6,097 nucleotides of DNA, from assembly GCA_900766795.1 (NCBI GenBank), contig CAAFWX010000247.1, positions 1 through 6,097 on the forward strand. The letters run 5' to 3'. Origin of the DNA: Oscillospiraceae bacterium. Its GTDB lineage: Bacteria > Bacillota_A > Clostridia > Oscillospirales > Ruminococcaceae. The notes beneath the pieces are model-generated. The model did not search any database and was not told where the DNA came from. It worked only from the letters and a program-made list of their open reading frames with translations. This document shows positions 1 to 5,636 of this stretch, in pieces; position 1 is the first letter of the stretch; each line of letters starts with the position of its first letter. Both the position numbers and the translations under genes were made by a program.

Positions 1-135
1 AAGAAGAATCAGATTGCCACAGCGTATTCCCTCGGTCTGCGCAAGGTAAATTCTGAAACAACACAGCCCGACAACGAGGCTACAAAAGGTAAAATCAAGA
101 CTATCGCTCACCTTGTAAAGGTTGAAGAGGTCTGA
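1..135 (+). CDS. rpmD: 50S ribosomal protein L30, C-terminal part (cut by window start)
   Basis: Frame 1 is open from base 1 and ends at TGA 133-135, giving 44 residues that begin [20 protein letters not shown] and end with [10 protein letters not shown]. The pattern of a Gln-Ile-Ala-Thr stretch, Leu-Gly-Leu-Arg-Lys, a Pro-Asp-Asn turn, then Gly-Lys-Ile and a final His-Leu-Val-Lys-Val is that of bacterial L30, a small protein of the large subunit that usually has about 60 residues. Roughly the first 15 residues and the start codon therefore lie upstream of the window. It sits 37 bases before rplO, its normal neighbour in the spc operon. Identification is firm for a partial sequence. Confidence 0.95.
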   Translation, partial: KKNQIATAYSLGLRKVNSETTQPDNEATKGKIKTIAHLVKVEEV

Positions 136-172
136 TAGATCACATTTCAAATTTATAGGGGGTGCAAAGTAA

Positions 173-616
173 ATGAAGCTTTACGAATTACAGCCCGCAG
201 CAGGCTCTGTCAAGGATGTTAAGCGTATCGGCCGTGGTCACGGTTCCGGTAACGGTAAGACAGCAGGTAAGGGTCACAAGGGTCAGAAGGCTCGTTCCGG
301 CGGCTCTATCAGACCCGGCTTTGAAGGCGGTCAGATGCCTCTGCAGAGAAGAATGCCTAAGAGAGGCTTTAACAACATCTTCGCTACAGAGTACGCTACC
401 GTAAACGTATCCGACCTCGAGGCACGCTTTGAGAGCGGTGCAGTCGTTGACGCTGCTGCTCTTATCGAGTGCGGCGCTATCAAGGACGCTAAGGACGGAC
501 TTAAGATTCTCGGCGCAGGCGAGCTTACCAAGAGCCTTACAGTAAAGGCTGCAAAGTTCACCGCAGGCGCTCAGGAAAAAATTGAAAAGGCAGGCGGAAA
601 GGCTGAGGTGATCTAA
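173..616 (+). CDS. rplO: 50S ribosomal protein L15
   Basis: Encodes 147 residues, the normal length for bacterial L15, a late-assembling large-subunit protein that binds 23S rRNA. The N-terminus [20 protein letters not shown] leads into the Gly/Lys/Arg-rich extension at residues 20-45 (repeated Gly-His-Gly, Gly-Lys and Gly-Gln-Lys-Ala-Arg). The conserved [10 protein letters not shown] segment follows at about 47-56, then the Arg-Arg-Met-Pro-Lys-Arg-Gly-Phe-Asn block at 59-67. The C-terminal half (about 78-147) is the globular L15e/L18e-like domain. A strong AGGGGGTG ribosome binding site at 157-164 lies 8 bases before the ATG and supports this start. The stop TAA (614-616) shares its last A with the secY ATG, so secY translation is probably coupled to this gene. 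Confidence 0.98.
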   Translation: MKLYELQPAAGSVKDVKRIGRGHGSGNGKTAGKGHKGQKARSGGSIRPGFEGGQMPLQRRMPKRGFNNIFATEYATVNVSDLEARFESGAVVDAAALIECGAIKDAKDGLKILGAGELTKSLTVKAAKFTAGAQEKIEKAGGKAEVI

Positions 617-1959
617 TGAACGGAATGCTTACAGTCATTCGTAACGCGTGGGTTGACACTCAGCTGCGTAAGAAGATTTTGTACACACTGTTCATCATTA
701 TCCTTTTCCGCTTAGGCTCTAACATCTTTGTTCCTTTTCTCGACAACAGCGCAATCGCCACTATGATGGGCGACGCGTCGCTGCTGAACTACCTCGACGC
801 AATGACGGGTGGTTCGCTCGGTAAAGGTACATTGCTGGCAATGTCAATAACACCCTACATCAATGCGCAGATTATCATTCAGCTGCTGACAGTTGCCATT
901 CCTCCTCTGGAGAAGCTCTCCAAAGAGGGAGAAGAGGGCAGAAAGAAACTCAACACCATAACGAAGATTACTTCGCTGGCAATCGCCGTTTTACAGGCGA
1001 CCGCGTTCTACTTCACACTTAGAAACGGAACCAGCCAGAACGACCAGCACATCGCAATACTCAAGTACGGCGACGTGCTTTATGGCAGAAACGACGACAT
1101 GTTCGCCGTGGTTCTTTCCGCCATCTGCATAATTGCATGTTTTGTTGCGGGCGCGTCCGTAATCATCTGGTTCGGCGACCGCATCAACGAGCATGGTATC
1201 GGCAACGGTATCTCCATGATACTGTTCGCAGGTATCATCGCTAATATCCCCAGCACGGTGCAGTACTTCTTCGAGCTGTGCAAGCAGGATATGAAGAACA
1301 TCGTTTCGGTTCTTATCTATCTCATCGTTCTGGTTGCGATGATCTGGTTCGTAATTTTCATCACGAACGCAGAGCGTCGTATCCCCGTGCAGTACGCCAA
1401 GAGAGTTGTCGGCAGAAAGATGTACGGCGGTCAGTCCACTCACATCCCGATAAAGGTTGCGATGAGCGGCGTTATGCCCATCATCTTCGCCATGTCGCTG
1501 ATGAGCCTGCCCCAGACAATCTGCTACTTCTTCGGAATCGACGGCACGGGCGAGGGCTTCTGGCACGGCTTCGTAAGACTGTTCAGCCAGTCCAGCCCGC
1601 TTTACGCTGTAATCTACTTCCTGTTGATTATCGCGTTTAACTACTTCTACGTTTCCATTTCTTATAATCCCGTTGAGATTGCAAACAATCTGAAGAAGAA
1701 CAACGGTGCAATCCCCGGCTATCGCCCCGGAAAGCCCACTTCCGATTACATCTACAACTCTCTCAACAAGATTACGCTGATTGGCGCTATTTTCCTCGGA
1801 ATTATCGCCATCTTCCCCATAATCTTCAGCCTTGTAACGAAGCTCAACGTTTACCTCGGCGGTACCACAATGCTTATCGTTGTCGGTGTTGCTCTTGAAA
1901 CGGTACGTTCGCTCGAAAGCCAGATTATGGTGCACCATCACAAGGGCTTCCTTGATTAA
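616..1959 (+). CDS. secY: Preprotein translocase channel subunit SecY
   Basis: Encodes 447 residues of the ten-helix pore of the SecYEG translocon, which moves unfolded preproteins through and into the plasma membrane with SecA or the ribosome. Membrane helix 1 spans about residues 20-40. The plug and helix 2 region carries Met-Thr-Gly-Gly-Ser-Leu-Gly (63-69) and Ile-Thr-Pro-Tyr-Ile-Asn-Ala (78-84), followed by the cytoplasmic Leu-Glu-Lys-Leu-Ser-Lys-Glu-Gly stretch (98-105). The Gly-Ile-Gly-Asn-Gly-Ile-Ser signature is at 194-200. The Glu-Arg-Arg-Ile-Pro-Val-Gln-Tyr-Ala loop is at 253-261 and the Asn-Pro-Val-Glu-Ile-Ala-Asn-Asn-Leu-Lys loop at 351-360, the latter followed by Arg-Pro-Gly-Lys-Pro-Thr (370-375). 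The C-terminus ends in a His-rich tail, VHHHKGFLD. The start overlaps the rplO stop as TAATG, and GAGGTGAT at 605-612 inside rplO is a well-placed ribosome binding site. A second Met at codon 4 is less well spaced. The gene looks complete. Confidence 0.98.
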   Translation: MNGMLTVIRNAWVDTQLRKKILYTLFIIILFRLGSNIFVPFLDNSAIATMMGDASLLNYLDAMTGGSLGKGTLLAMSITPYINAQIIIQLLTVAIPPLEKLSKEGEEGRKKLNTITKITSLAIAVLQATAFYFTLRNGTSQNDQHIAILKYGDVLYGRNDDMFAVVLSAICIIACFVAGASVIIWFGDRINEHGIGNGISMILFAGIIANIPSTVQYFFELCKQDMKNIVSVLIYLIVLVAMIWFVIFITNAERRIPVQYAKRVVGRKMYGGQSTHIPIKVAMSGVMPIIFAMSLMSLPQTICYFFGIDGTGEGFWHGFVRLFSQSSPLYAVIYFLLIIAFNYFYVSISYNPVEIANNLKKNNGAIPGYRPGKPTSDYIYNSLNKITLIGAIFLGIIAIFPIIFSLVTKLNVYLGGTTMLIVVGVALETVRSLESQIMVHHHKGFLD

Positions 1960-1963
1960 GCGT

Positions 1964-2021
1964 CGCAGCTCCGTATGCCTCCGCAGCTTCTGCGGACGGC
2001 TGCGGTTCGGTGTTTCGACAC
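1964..2021 (+). promoter_or_regulatory. Candidate stem-loops in the secY-adk spacer
   Basis: The 81-base spacer holds a perfect hairpin, CCGCAG (1981-1986), loop CTT, CTGCGG (1990-1995). It can be extended outward by CCGT (1971-1974) with ACGG (1996-1999) and CGCAG (1964-1968) with CTGCG (2000-2004), leaving CT and ATGCCT bulged on the 5' side. A second small hairpin, GTGT-TTCG-ACAC, follows at 2010-2021, ending 7 bases before the adk ribosome binding site. There is no T-run after either hairpin, so this is not an ordinary intrinsic terminator. A processing site, an mRNA stabiliser or a translational control element for adk are possible. The pairing is seen; the function is a guess. Confidence 0.4.
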
Positions 2022-2028
2022 ACAGAAT

Positions 2029-2033
2029 AGGAG
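2029..2033 (+). promoter_or_regulatory. Ribosome binding site that fixes the adk start
   Basis: AGGAG lies 7 bases before the ATG at 2041. It is 13 bases from the next in-frame ATG (2047) and downstream of an in-frame ATG at 1975, so it selects 2041 as the start. Confidence 0.8.
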
Positions 2034-2040
2034 TATTGCT

Positions 2041-2673
2041 ATGAACATGATTTTTTTAGGCGCTCCCGGTGCCGGTAAGGGTACTCAGGCAGAGGTTGTC
2101 TGCAAAGAACTCGGTATCCCCGCTATTTCCACAGGCAACATGCTCCGCGAGGCTGTAAAGAACGGCACTCCCGCCGGTCTTAAGGCTAAGGAGAAGATGG
2201 ACGCAGGCGAGCTTGTTTCCGACGATATCGTAATCGGTATCCTCAAGGACAGAATTGCTCAGGACGACGCGAAGAACGGCTTCATTCTCGACGGCTTCCC
2301 CAGAACCGTTGCTCAGGCTGAGGCTCTCGAGCAGATGGGTGTGAACATCGACAAGGTCGTTGAAATCGATGTGCCCGACGACAAAATCACAGCAAGAATG
2401 TCCGGCAGACGCGTTTGCGAGGGCTGCGGCAATTCCTACCACATTGAGTTCAAGCCCACAAAGGTTGAGGGCATTTGCGACGCGTGCGGCGCAAAGACCG
2501 TTCAGCGTGTTGACGACAAGCCCGAAACGGTTCTCTCAAGACTGGCAACCTACCACGAAAAGACCGCTCCTCTCAAGGATTTCTACTCCGCAAGAGGAAA
2601 ACTGGTTTCCGTTAAGGGTCAGGATGAGATTGCTGATACTTCCAAGCTGGTGCTCGCAGCTATCAAGGGTTGA
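2041..2673 (+). CDS. adk: Adenylate kinase, long form with four-cysteine (zinc-type) LID
   Basis: Encodes 210 residues of the cytosolic enzyme that interconverts ATP + AMP and 2 ADP. The Walker A loop Gly-Ala-Pro-Gly-Ala-Gly-Lys-Gly-Thr is at 7-15. The AMP-binding segment with Ser-Thr-Gly-Asn-Met-Leu-Arg follows at 30-36, and the Asp-Gly-Phe-Pro-Arg-Thr signature is at 84-89. The LID, about 122-160, carries Cys126, Cys129, Cys146 and Cys149 in a CxxC-x16-CxxC layout. This is the structural zinc site known from many Gram-positive adenylate kinases, so zinc binding here is an inference from that pattern. An open frame extends upstream to an ATG at 1975, but it would add 22 residues absent from the family and cross the spacer hairpins. 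The AGGAG at 2029-2033 and the family start near the P-loop favour 2041. map begins 24 bases after the stop. Confidence 0.97.
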   Translation: MNMIFLGAPGAGKGTQAEVVCKELGIPAISTGNMLREAVKNGTPAGLKAKEKMDAGELVSDDIVIGILKDRIAQDDAKNGFILDGFPRTVAQAEALEQMGVNIDKVVEIDVPDDKITARMSGRRVCEGCGNSYHIEFKPTKVEGICDACGAKTVQRVDDKPETVLSRLATYHEKTAPLKDFYSARGKLVSVKGQDEIADTSKLVLAAIKG

Positions 2674-2697
2674 TTCCTTTTAGAGAGCGAGAATCAC

Positions 2698-3453
2698 ATG
2701 ATTCAAATTAAAAATCCAACCGAACTTAAAGCTATGCTGAAAGCCGGCGAGCTTGCCGCACAGGCTCTTGAGCTTGCGGGCAAGAGCGTTGCGCCGGGTA
2801 TCTCCACATGGGAGCTTGACCGAATCGTGAACGACTACATCGTTTCCAAGGGCGGTCACTCACCCTGCAAGGGCTACGGCGGTTTCCCCGGGCACAATTG
2901 CTTCTCCGTCAACGAGGAGCTTATCCACGGAATCCCTTCCAAAAAGAAGATTCTGAAAGAGGGCGACATCATCTCCTGCGACATTGTTGCGGAGCTTGAC
3001 GGATTCATGGGGGACAACACCAAGACTTTCCGCGTCGGAAAGGTTTCCGAAGAAGCGGAACGGATTATGAAAGCCACCGAGGAGGCTCTTTACAAGGGTA
3101 TTGAGCAGGCGGTTGCAGGAAACAGAATCGGCGACATCTCAAACGCAATCCAGACTCACGTTGAAAGCTACGGCTACGCAGTGGTCCGTAAGTACATCGG
3201 TCACGGTCTGGGAAGAGAGATGCACGAGGACCCCGAGGTTCCGAACTTCGGAAAAGCGGGCAGAGGTCCGAGATTAACCCCCGGAATGACAATCGCAATC
3301 GAGCCGATGGTAAACACGAACTCCTTCGAGGTCAGAATACTGGGCGACAAGTGGACGGTGGTCACCACCGACGGGTCGCTTAGCTGCCACTTCGAGCATT
3401 CCGTTGCGATTACGAACGCCGAGCCGGTCATTCTGACGCTGCCGCACCACTGA
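2698..3453 (+). CDS. map: Methionine aminopeptidase, type I
   Basis: Encodes 251 residues, the usual size of a short bacterial type I enzyme, which removes the initiator Met from new proteins once it is deformylated. The pita-bread fold metal ligands are all present: Asp95, Asp106, His169, Glu202 and Glu233. The substrate-side histidines are His77 (in Ile-His-Gly-Ile-Pro) and His176 (in Met-His-Glu-Asp-Pro). No N-terminal zinc-finger or SH3-binding extension is present. The ribosome binding site is weak: only the GA-rich GAGAGCGAG around 2684-2692 precedes the ATG, unlike the AGGAGG sites of the ribosomal genes nearby. Expression may therefore be lower or partly coupled to adk, which ends 24 bases upstream. 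The next gene starts only 5 bases after the stop. Confidence 0.97.
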   Translation: MIQIKNPTELKAMLKAGELAAQALELAGKSVAPGISTWELDRIVNDYIVSKGGHSPCKGYGGFPGHNCFSVNEELIHGIPSKKKILKEGDIISCDIVAELDGFMGDNTKTFRVGKVSEEAERIMKATEEALYKGIEQAVAGNRIGDISNAIQTHVESYGYAVVRKYIGHGLGREMHEDPEVPNFGKAGRGPRLTPGMTIAIEPMVNTNSFEVRILGDKWTVVTTDGSLSCHFEHSVAITNAEPVILTLPHH

Positions 3454-3458
3454 TATCC

Positions 3459-3719
3459 ATGAAATTTGAATTAGGAACGGTTGTTATAAGCTCCGCGGGG
3501 CATGACAGCGGACATTGGTTCGTGGTCACGGGAGCTGACGGCGGTTTTGTGACCGTCGCCGACGGAAAAGAGCGAAAGCTTTGCGCCCCGAAAAAGAAAA
3601 ACATCAAGCACGTCCGCGTTACCGCAACCTCACTCGAGCTTGAGGGGCTGACGGACAAAAAACTGCGCAAGGCGCTCAACGCGCTGAAAGCAGAAAGCAT
3701 CGCCGAGGAGAGTGAATAG
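3459..3719 (+). CDS. Small KOW-domain, L14e-like putative RNA-binding protein
   Basis: Encodes 86 residues. Residues 1-30, starting [20 protein letters not shown], form a KOW-like strand-turn-strand with Gly6-Thr-Val-Val, Ser-Ala-Gly-His-Asp-Ser-Gly and a Phe-Val-Val-Thr strand. A basic patch Pro-Lys-Lys-Lys-Asn-Ile-Lys-His at 44-51 follows. The C-terminus (about 55-86) looks helical and ends acidic. Small KOW proteins related to archaeal/eukaryotic L14e are commonly found between map and infA in Firmicutes; from memory, ybzG holds the same place in Bacillus subtilis. Binding to rRNA or the ribosome is likely from the domain and context, but I know of no established role. The gene starts 5 bases after the map stop without a recognisable ribosome binding site, which suggests coupling to map. 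Its stop is one base before the preferred infA start. Confidence 0.85.
   Translation: MKFELGTVVISSAGHDSGHWFVVTGADGGFVTVADGKERKLCAPKKKNIKHVRVTATSLELEGLTDKKLRKALNALKAESIAEESE
3705..3710 (+). promoter_or_regulatory. Ribosome binding site that decides the infA start
   Basis: GAGGAG lies at the very end of the KOW gene. It is 10 bases before the TTG at 3721 but only 1 base before the in-frame GTG at 3712, so it supports the TTG start. Confidence 0.7.
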
Positions 3720-3720
3720 C

Positions 3721-3939
3721 TTGTCTAAAGAAGATGTATTAGAAGTTGAAGGCGTTATTCTCGAGGCGCTCCCGAACGCACAGTTCAAAGTTGAGCTCTC
3801 GAACGGTCACCAGATTTTGGCTCACATCAGCGGCAAGCTGAGAATGAACTACATTCGTATCCTGCCCGGTGACAAAGTGACCGTTGAAATGTCGCCTTAC
3901 GATCTCACAAAGGGTCGTATCACCTGGCGCGCTAAGTAA
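3721..3939 (+). CDS. infA: Translation initiation factor IF-1, TTG start
   Basis: Encodes 72 residues, exactly the normal IF-1 length, when read from TTG at 3721 (protein begins [20 protein letters not shown]). IF-1 is a single S1-like OB-fold protein that binds the A-site region of the small subunit with IF-2 and IF-3 during initiation. The hallmarks are [11 protein letters not shown] (29-39), Arg-Ile-Leu-Pro-Gly-Asp-Lys-Val (47-54) and [10 protein letters not shown] (58-67). An in-frame GTG at 3712 would add three residues (MNS) but lies directly against the GAGGAG site and overlaps the end of the preceding gene. No ATG fits the conserved N-terminus. A 59-base spacer separates infA from rpmJ. 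Confidence 0.95.
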   Translation: MSKEDVLEVEGVILEALPNAQFKVELSNGHQILAHISGKLRMNYIRILPGDKVTVEMSPYDLTKGRITWRAK

Positions 3940-3982
3940 TCACGCGGCGCGGACAGCTGAAGCGGCAAAGTAAACAAACCTT

Positions 3983-3991
3983 AAAGGAGGG
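3983..3991 (+). promoter_or_regulatory. Strong ribosome binding site of rpmJ
   Basis: AAAGGAGGG lies 7 bases before the rpmJ ATG. Together with similar sites before rpsM, rpsK, rpsD and rpoA it shows that ribosome binding is strong again from rpmJ onward, after the weak or missing sites of map and the KOW gene. Confidence 0.8.
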
Positions 3992-3998
3992 TATTTCA

Positions 3999-4112
3999 AT
4001 GAAAGTAAGACCTTCAGTAAAGCCTATGTGCGACAAGTGCAAGGTTATCAAGCGCAAGGGCAAAGTAATGGTTATTTGTGTTGAACCTAAACACAAGCAG
4101 AGACAGGGCTAA
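3999..4112 (+). CDS. rpmJ: 50S ribosomal protein L36, zinc-binding form
   Basis: Short gene of 37 codons plus TAA, starting [20 protein letters not shown] and ending KHKQRQG. This is the full length of the C+ (zinc-ribbon) type of L36, the smallest protein of the large subunit. Cys11, Cys14, Cys27 and His32 form the complete metal site. The protein binds 23S rRNA and is rich in Lys and Arg. The ATG follows AAAGGAGGG by 7 bases. The gene stands between infA and rpsM, its standard place in Firmicutes. Because the cysteines are present, a zinc-independent paralogue elsewhere in the genome is possible but cannot be judged here. Confidence 0.98.
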   Translation: MKVRPSVKPMCDKCKVIKRKGKVMVICVEPKHKQRQG

Positions 4113-4146
4113 TTAACGCCCCATTCCACGTTAAGGAGGAAGAAAC

Positions 4147-4518
4147 ATGGCAAGAATCGCTGGTGTAGATCTGCCCAAGGAGAAGCGCGTAGAAATAGGT
4201 CTGACCTATGTATACGGCATCGGCAGAAAGACAGCAAATGATATCCTGGCTAAGGCAGGTGTCAACCCCGATACTCGCGTTAAGGATCTGACTGACGACG
4301 AGGAAACCAAGATCCGTGAGGCTATTGACCAGGGCGGTTATCTCGTAGAGGGCGACCTCAGAAGAAAGGTTGCTCTTGACATCAAGCGTCTGGTTGAAAT
4401 CAACTGCTACCGCGGAACTCGTCACCGCAAGGGTCTTCCCTGCCGCGGTCAGAGAACCAAGACCAACGCAAGAACTCGCAAGGGTCCCAAGAAGACTATT
4501 GCAAACAAGAAGAAGTAA
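4147..4518 (+). CDS. rpsM: 30S ribosomal protein S13
   Basis: Encodes 123 residues, typical for S13, the head protein of the small subunit that forms bridges to the large subunit and touches P-site tRNA with its tail. The N-terminus [20 protein letters not shown] is nearly invariant in the family. A helix-hairpin-helix-like Tyr-Gly-Ile-Gly-Arg-Lys-Thr-Ala segment follows at 23-30. The basic signature starting [11 protein letters not shown] at 88-98 continues to about 117, and the C-terminus is Lys-rich. AAGGAGGA at 4133-4140 lies 6 bases before the ATG. The gene is 34 bases after rpmJ and 18 before rpsK, in the classical alpha-operon order. Confidence 0.98.
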   Translation: MARIAGVDLPKEKRVEIGLTYVYGIGRKTANDILAKAGVNPDTRVKDLTDDEETKIREAIDQGGYLVEGDLRRKVALDIKRLVEINCYRGTRHRKGLPCRGQRTKTNARTRKGPKKTIANKKK

Positions 4519-4536
4519 TAGAAAGGTGGTATAACA

Positions 4537-4935
4537 ATGGCAGCAACTAAGGGCAAGCAGGTAGTCCGCAGACGTCGTGAGCGCAAGAACGTTGAGAACG
4601 GCGCAGCTCATATTCAGTCTACTTTCAACAACACAATCGTTACCATCACCGATCTTCAGGGCAATGCGCTCTCTTGGGCAAGTGCAGGCGGTCTGGGCTT
4701 CAGAGGCTCCAGAAAGTCCACTCCCTTCGCAGCGCAGACAGCAGCAGATGTAGCAGCTAAGGCAGCTATGGAGCACGGTCTGAAGACTGTTGAGGTTTTC
4801 GTAAAGGGCCCCGGCGCAGGCCGTGAGGCAGCTATCAGAGCACTTCAGGCAGCAGGCCTCGAGGTTAAGCTCATCAAGGATGTTACCCCCATCCCTCACA
4901 ACGGATGCCGTCCCCCCAAGAGAAGACGCGTCTGA
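4537..4935 (+). CDS. rpsK: 30S ribosomal protein S11
   Basis: Encodes 132 residues, slightly longer than the E. coli protein because of the basic N-terminal extension Arg-Arg-Arg-Arg-Glu-Arg-Lys at 11-17. S11 lies on the small-subunit platform and helps shape the E site and mRNA exit. The family core is clear: [11 protein letters not shown] (25-35), [10 protein letters not shown] (54-63), Lys-Gly-Pro-Gly-Ala-Gly-Arg-Glu (90-97), and the C-terminus [15 protein letters not shown] (118-132). Asn122 in the His-Asn-Gly turn corresponds to the Asn reported to become isoaspartate in E. coli S11; whether that happens here is unknown. The start is supported by AAAGGTGGT at 4522-4530, 6 bases before the ATG. 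Confidence 0.98.
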   Translation: MAATKGKQVVRRRRERKNVENGAAHIQSTFNNTIVTITDLQGNALSWASAGGLGFRGSRKSTPFAAQTAADVAAKAAMEHGLKTVEVFVKGPGAGREAAIRALQAAGLEVKLIKDVTPIPHNGCRPPKRRRV

Positions 4936-4945
4936 TTATTCGCAA

Positions 4946-5011
4946 CCGAGCTATTCGTTTACTCGGCGTCGGCATGAAGGCGCACATTGGGTGCGTCAGC
5001 CGATAATTTTT
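4946..5011 (+). promoter_or_regulatory. Candidate leader or attenuator upstream of rpsD
   Basis: The 98-base rpsK-rpsD spacer carries stem 1, CCGAG (4946-4950) with CTCGG (4962-4966). It also carries a two-part stem 2: TCGGC (4969-4973) with GCCGA (4999-5003), and inside it GCGCAC (4980-4985) with GTGCGT (4991-4996, one G-T wobble). Stem 2 is followed at once by AATTTTT (5005-5011). TCGGC occurs twice (4963-4967 and 4969-4973), so GCCGA could pair with either copy and opening of stem 1 could compete with stem 2. S4 is known to repress its own mRNA in E. coli and B. subtilis, so a control element directly before rpsD makes sense. The sequence does not prove it. Confidence 0.45.
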
Positions 5012-5033
5012 GAAATAACGGAGGAAAATTAAC

Positions 5034-5636
5034 ATGGCAGTAAATCGCGATCCTATTCTGAAGAAGTGCAGAGCACTTGACATCAGCCCTGCTGTTCTCG
5101 GCTATTCCGAGAAGAAGAAGTCCAAGAGAAAGCCCGACGGCAACAAGCGCAAGAAGGTTTCTGAGTACGGCTCTCAGCTCAAGGAGAAGCAGAAGCTGAA
5201 GTTCGTTTACGGCGTCCTCGAGAAGCAGTTCTACCACTACTACGAACTCGCTACCAAGGAAGAGGGTATCGCCGGTGAGAACCTTCTCAGACTCCTCGAG
5301 TCCCGTCTGGACAACATCGTATTCAGAATGGGTATGGCAACCACACGTCGTGAGGCTCGTCAGCTTGTTTCTCACGGTCATTTCTGTGTGAACGGCAAGA
5401 GAGTAGACATCCCCTCTTACAGAGTTAAGGTTGGCGATGTAATCTCCCTGAGAGACAAGAGCAAGAAGAGCAAGAAGTTCGAGGAAATCGCTGAAGTAGC
5501 AGGCGGCAGACTGGTTCCTATGTGGCTCGACGTAAATAAGGAAGCTGCAACAGCAAAGGTAACACGCGCATTCCAGCGTGACGACCTCGACTTCGAGATC
5601 GCAGAGCACCTGATTATCGAGCTGTATTCTAAGTAA
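5034..5636 (+). CDS. rpsD: 30S ribosomal protein S4, zinc-free N-terminal form
   Basis: Encodes 200 residues, close to the usual length of S4, a primary 16S rRNA-binding protein that starts small-subunit assembly and in several bacteria represses its own operon. The N-terminus MAVNRDPILKKCRALDISPA has one cysteine (Cys12) instead of the four-cysteine zinc motif seen in many S4 proteins. A Lys/Arg-rich stretch fills about 27-41. The central Tyr-Gly-Val-Leu-Glu-Lys-Gln-Phe segment is at 59-66. The S4 RNA-binding domain runs from about 89 to 150, with Glu-Ser-Arg-Leu-Asp-Asn-Ile-Val-Phe-Arg-Met-Gly (89-100), Arg-Arg-Glu-Ala-Arg-Gln-Leu-Val (105-112) and Val-Asn-Gly-Lys-Arg-Val (119-124). GGAGGA at 5020-5025 precedes the ATG by 8 bases. 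Confidence 0.98.
   Translation: MAVNRDPILKKCRALDISPAVLGYSEKKKSKRKPDGNKRKKVSEYGSQLKEKQKLKFVYGVLEKQFYHYYELATKEEGIAGENLLRLLESRLDNIVFRMGMATTRREARQLVSHGHFCVNGKRVDIPSYRVKVGDVISLRDKSKKSKKFEEIAEVAGGRLVPMWLDVNKEAATAKVTRAFQRDDLDFEIAEHLIIELYSK

Noticed and set aside
991..1941. Minus-strand open frame of 316 codons opposite secY
   Set aside because: It lies wholly antisense to a well-conserved gene. Its composition (rich in Asp, Glu, Val and His without recognisable motifs) is what the complement of SecY codons gives, and I see no conserved domain.
1975..2040. Longer adk start at ATG 1975
   Set aside because: It would add 22 residues not found in adenylate kinases, has no ribosome binding site, and crosses the hairpins. 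AGGAG at 2029-2033 points to 2041.
3940..3998. Structure in the infA-rpmJ spacer
   Set aside because: It is GC-rich with short CGCG/GCGC repeats, but no stem beyond 4 bp stands out and no T-run follows.
4087..4899. Minus-strand open frame of 270 codons opposite rpsM and rpsK
   Set aside because: The Cys/Ser/Leu-rich translation is a mirror of the strong codon bias (GCA, AAG, GGC) in the ribosomal genes. It has no recognisable domain and spans two conserved genes.
4959..5609. Minus-strand open frame of 216 codons opposite rpsD
   Set aside because: It is antisense to rpsD, its Leu-rich runs come from AAG/GAG codons on the other strand, and no family is recognisable.
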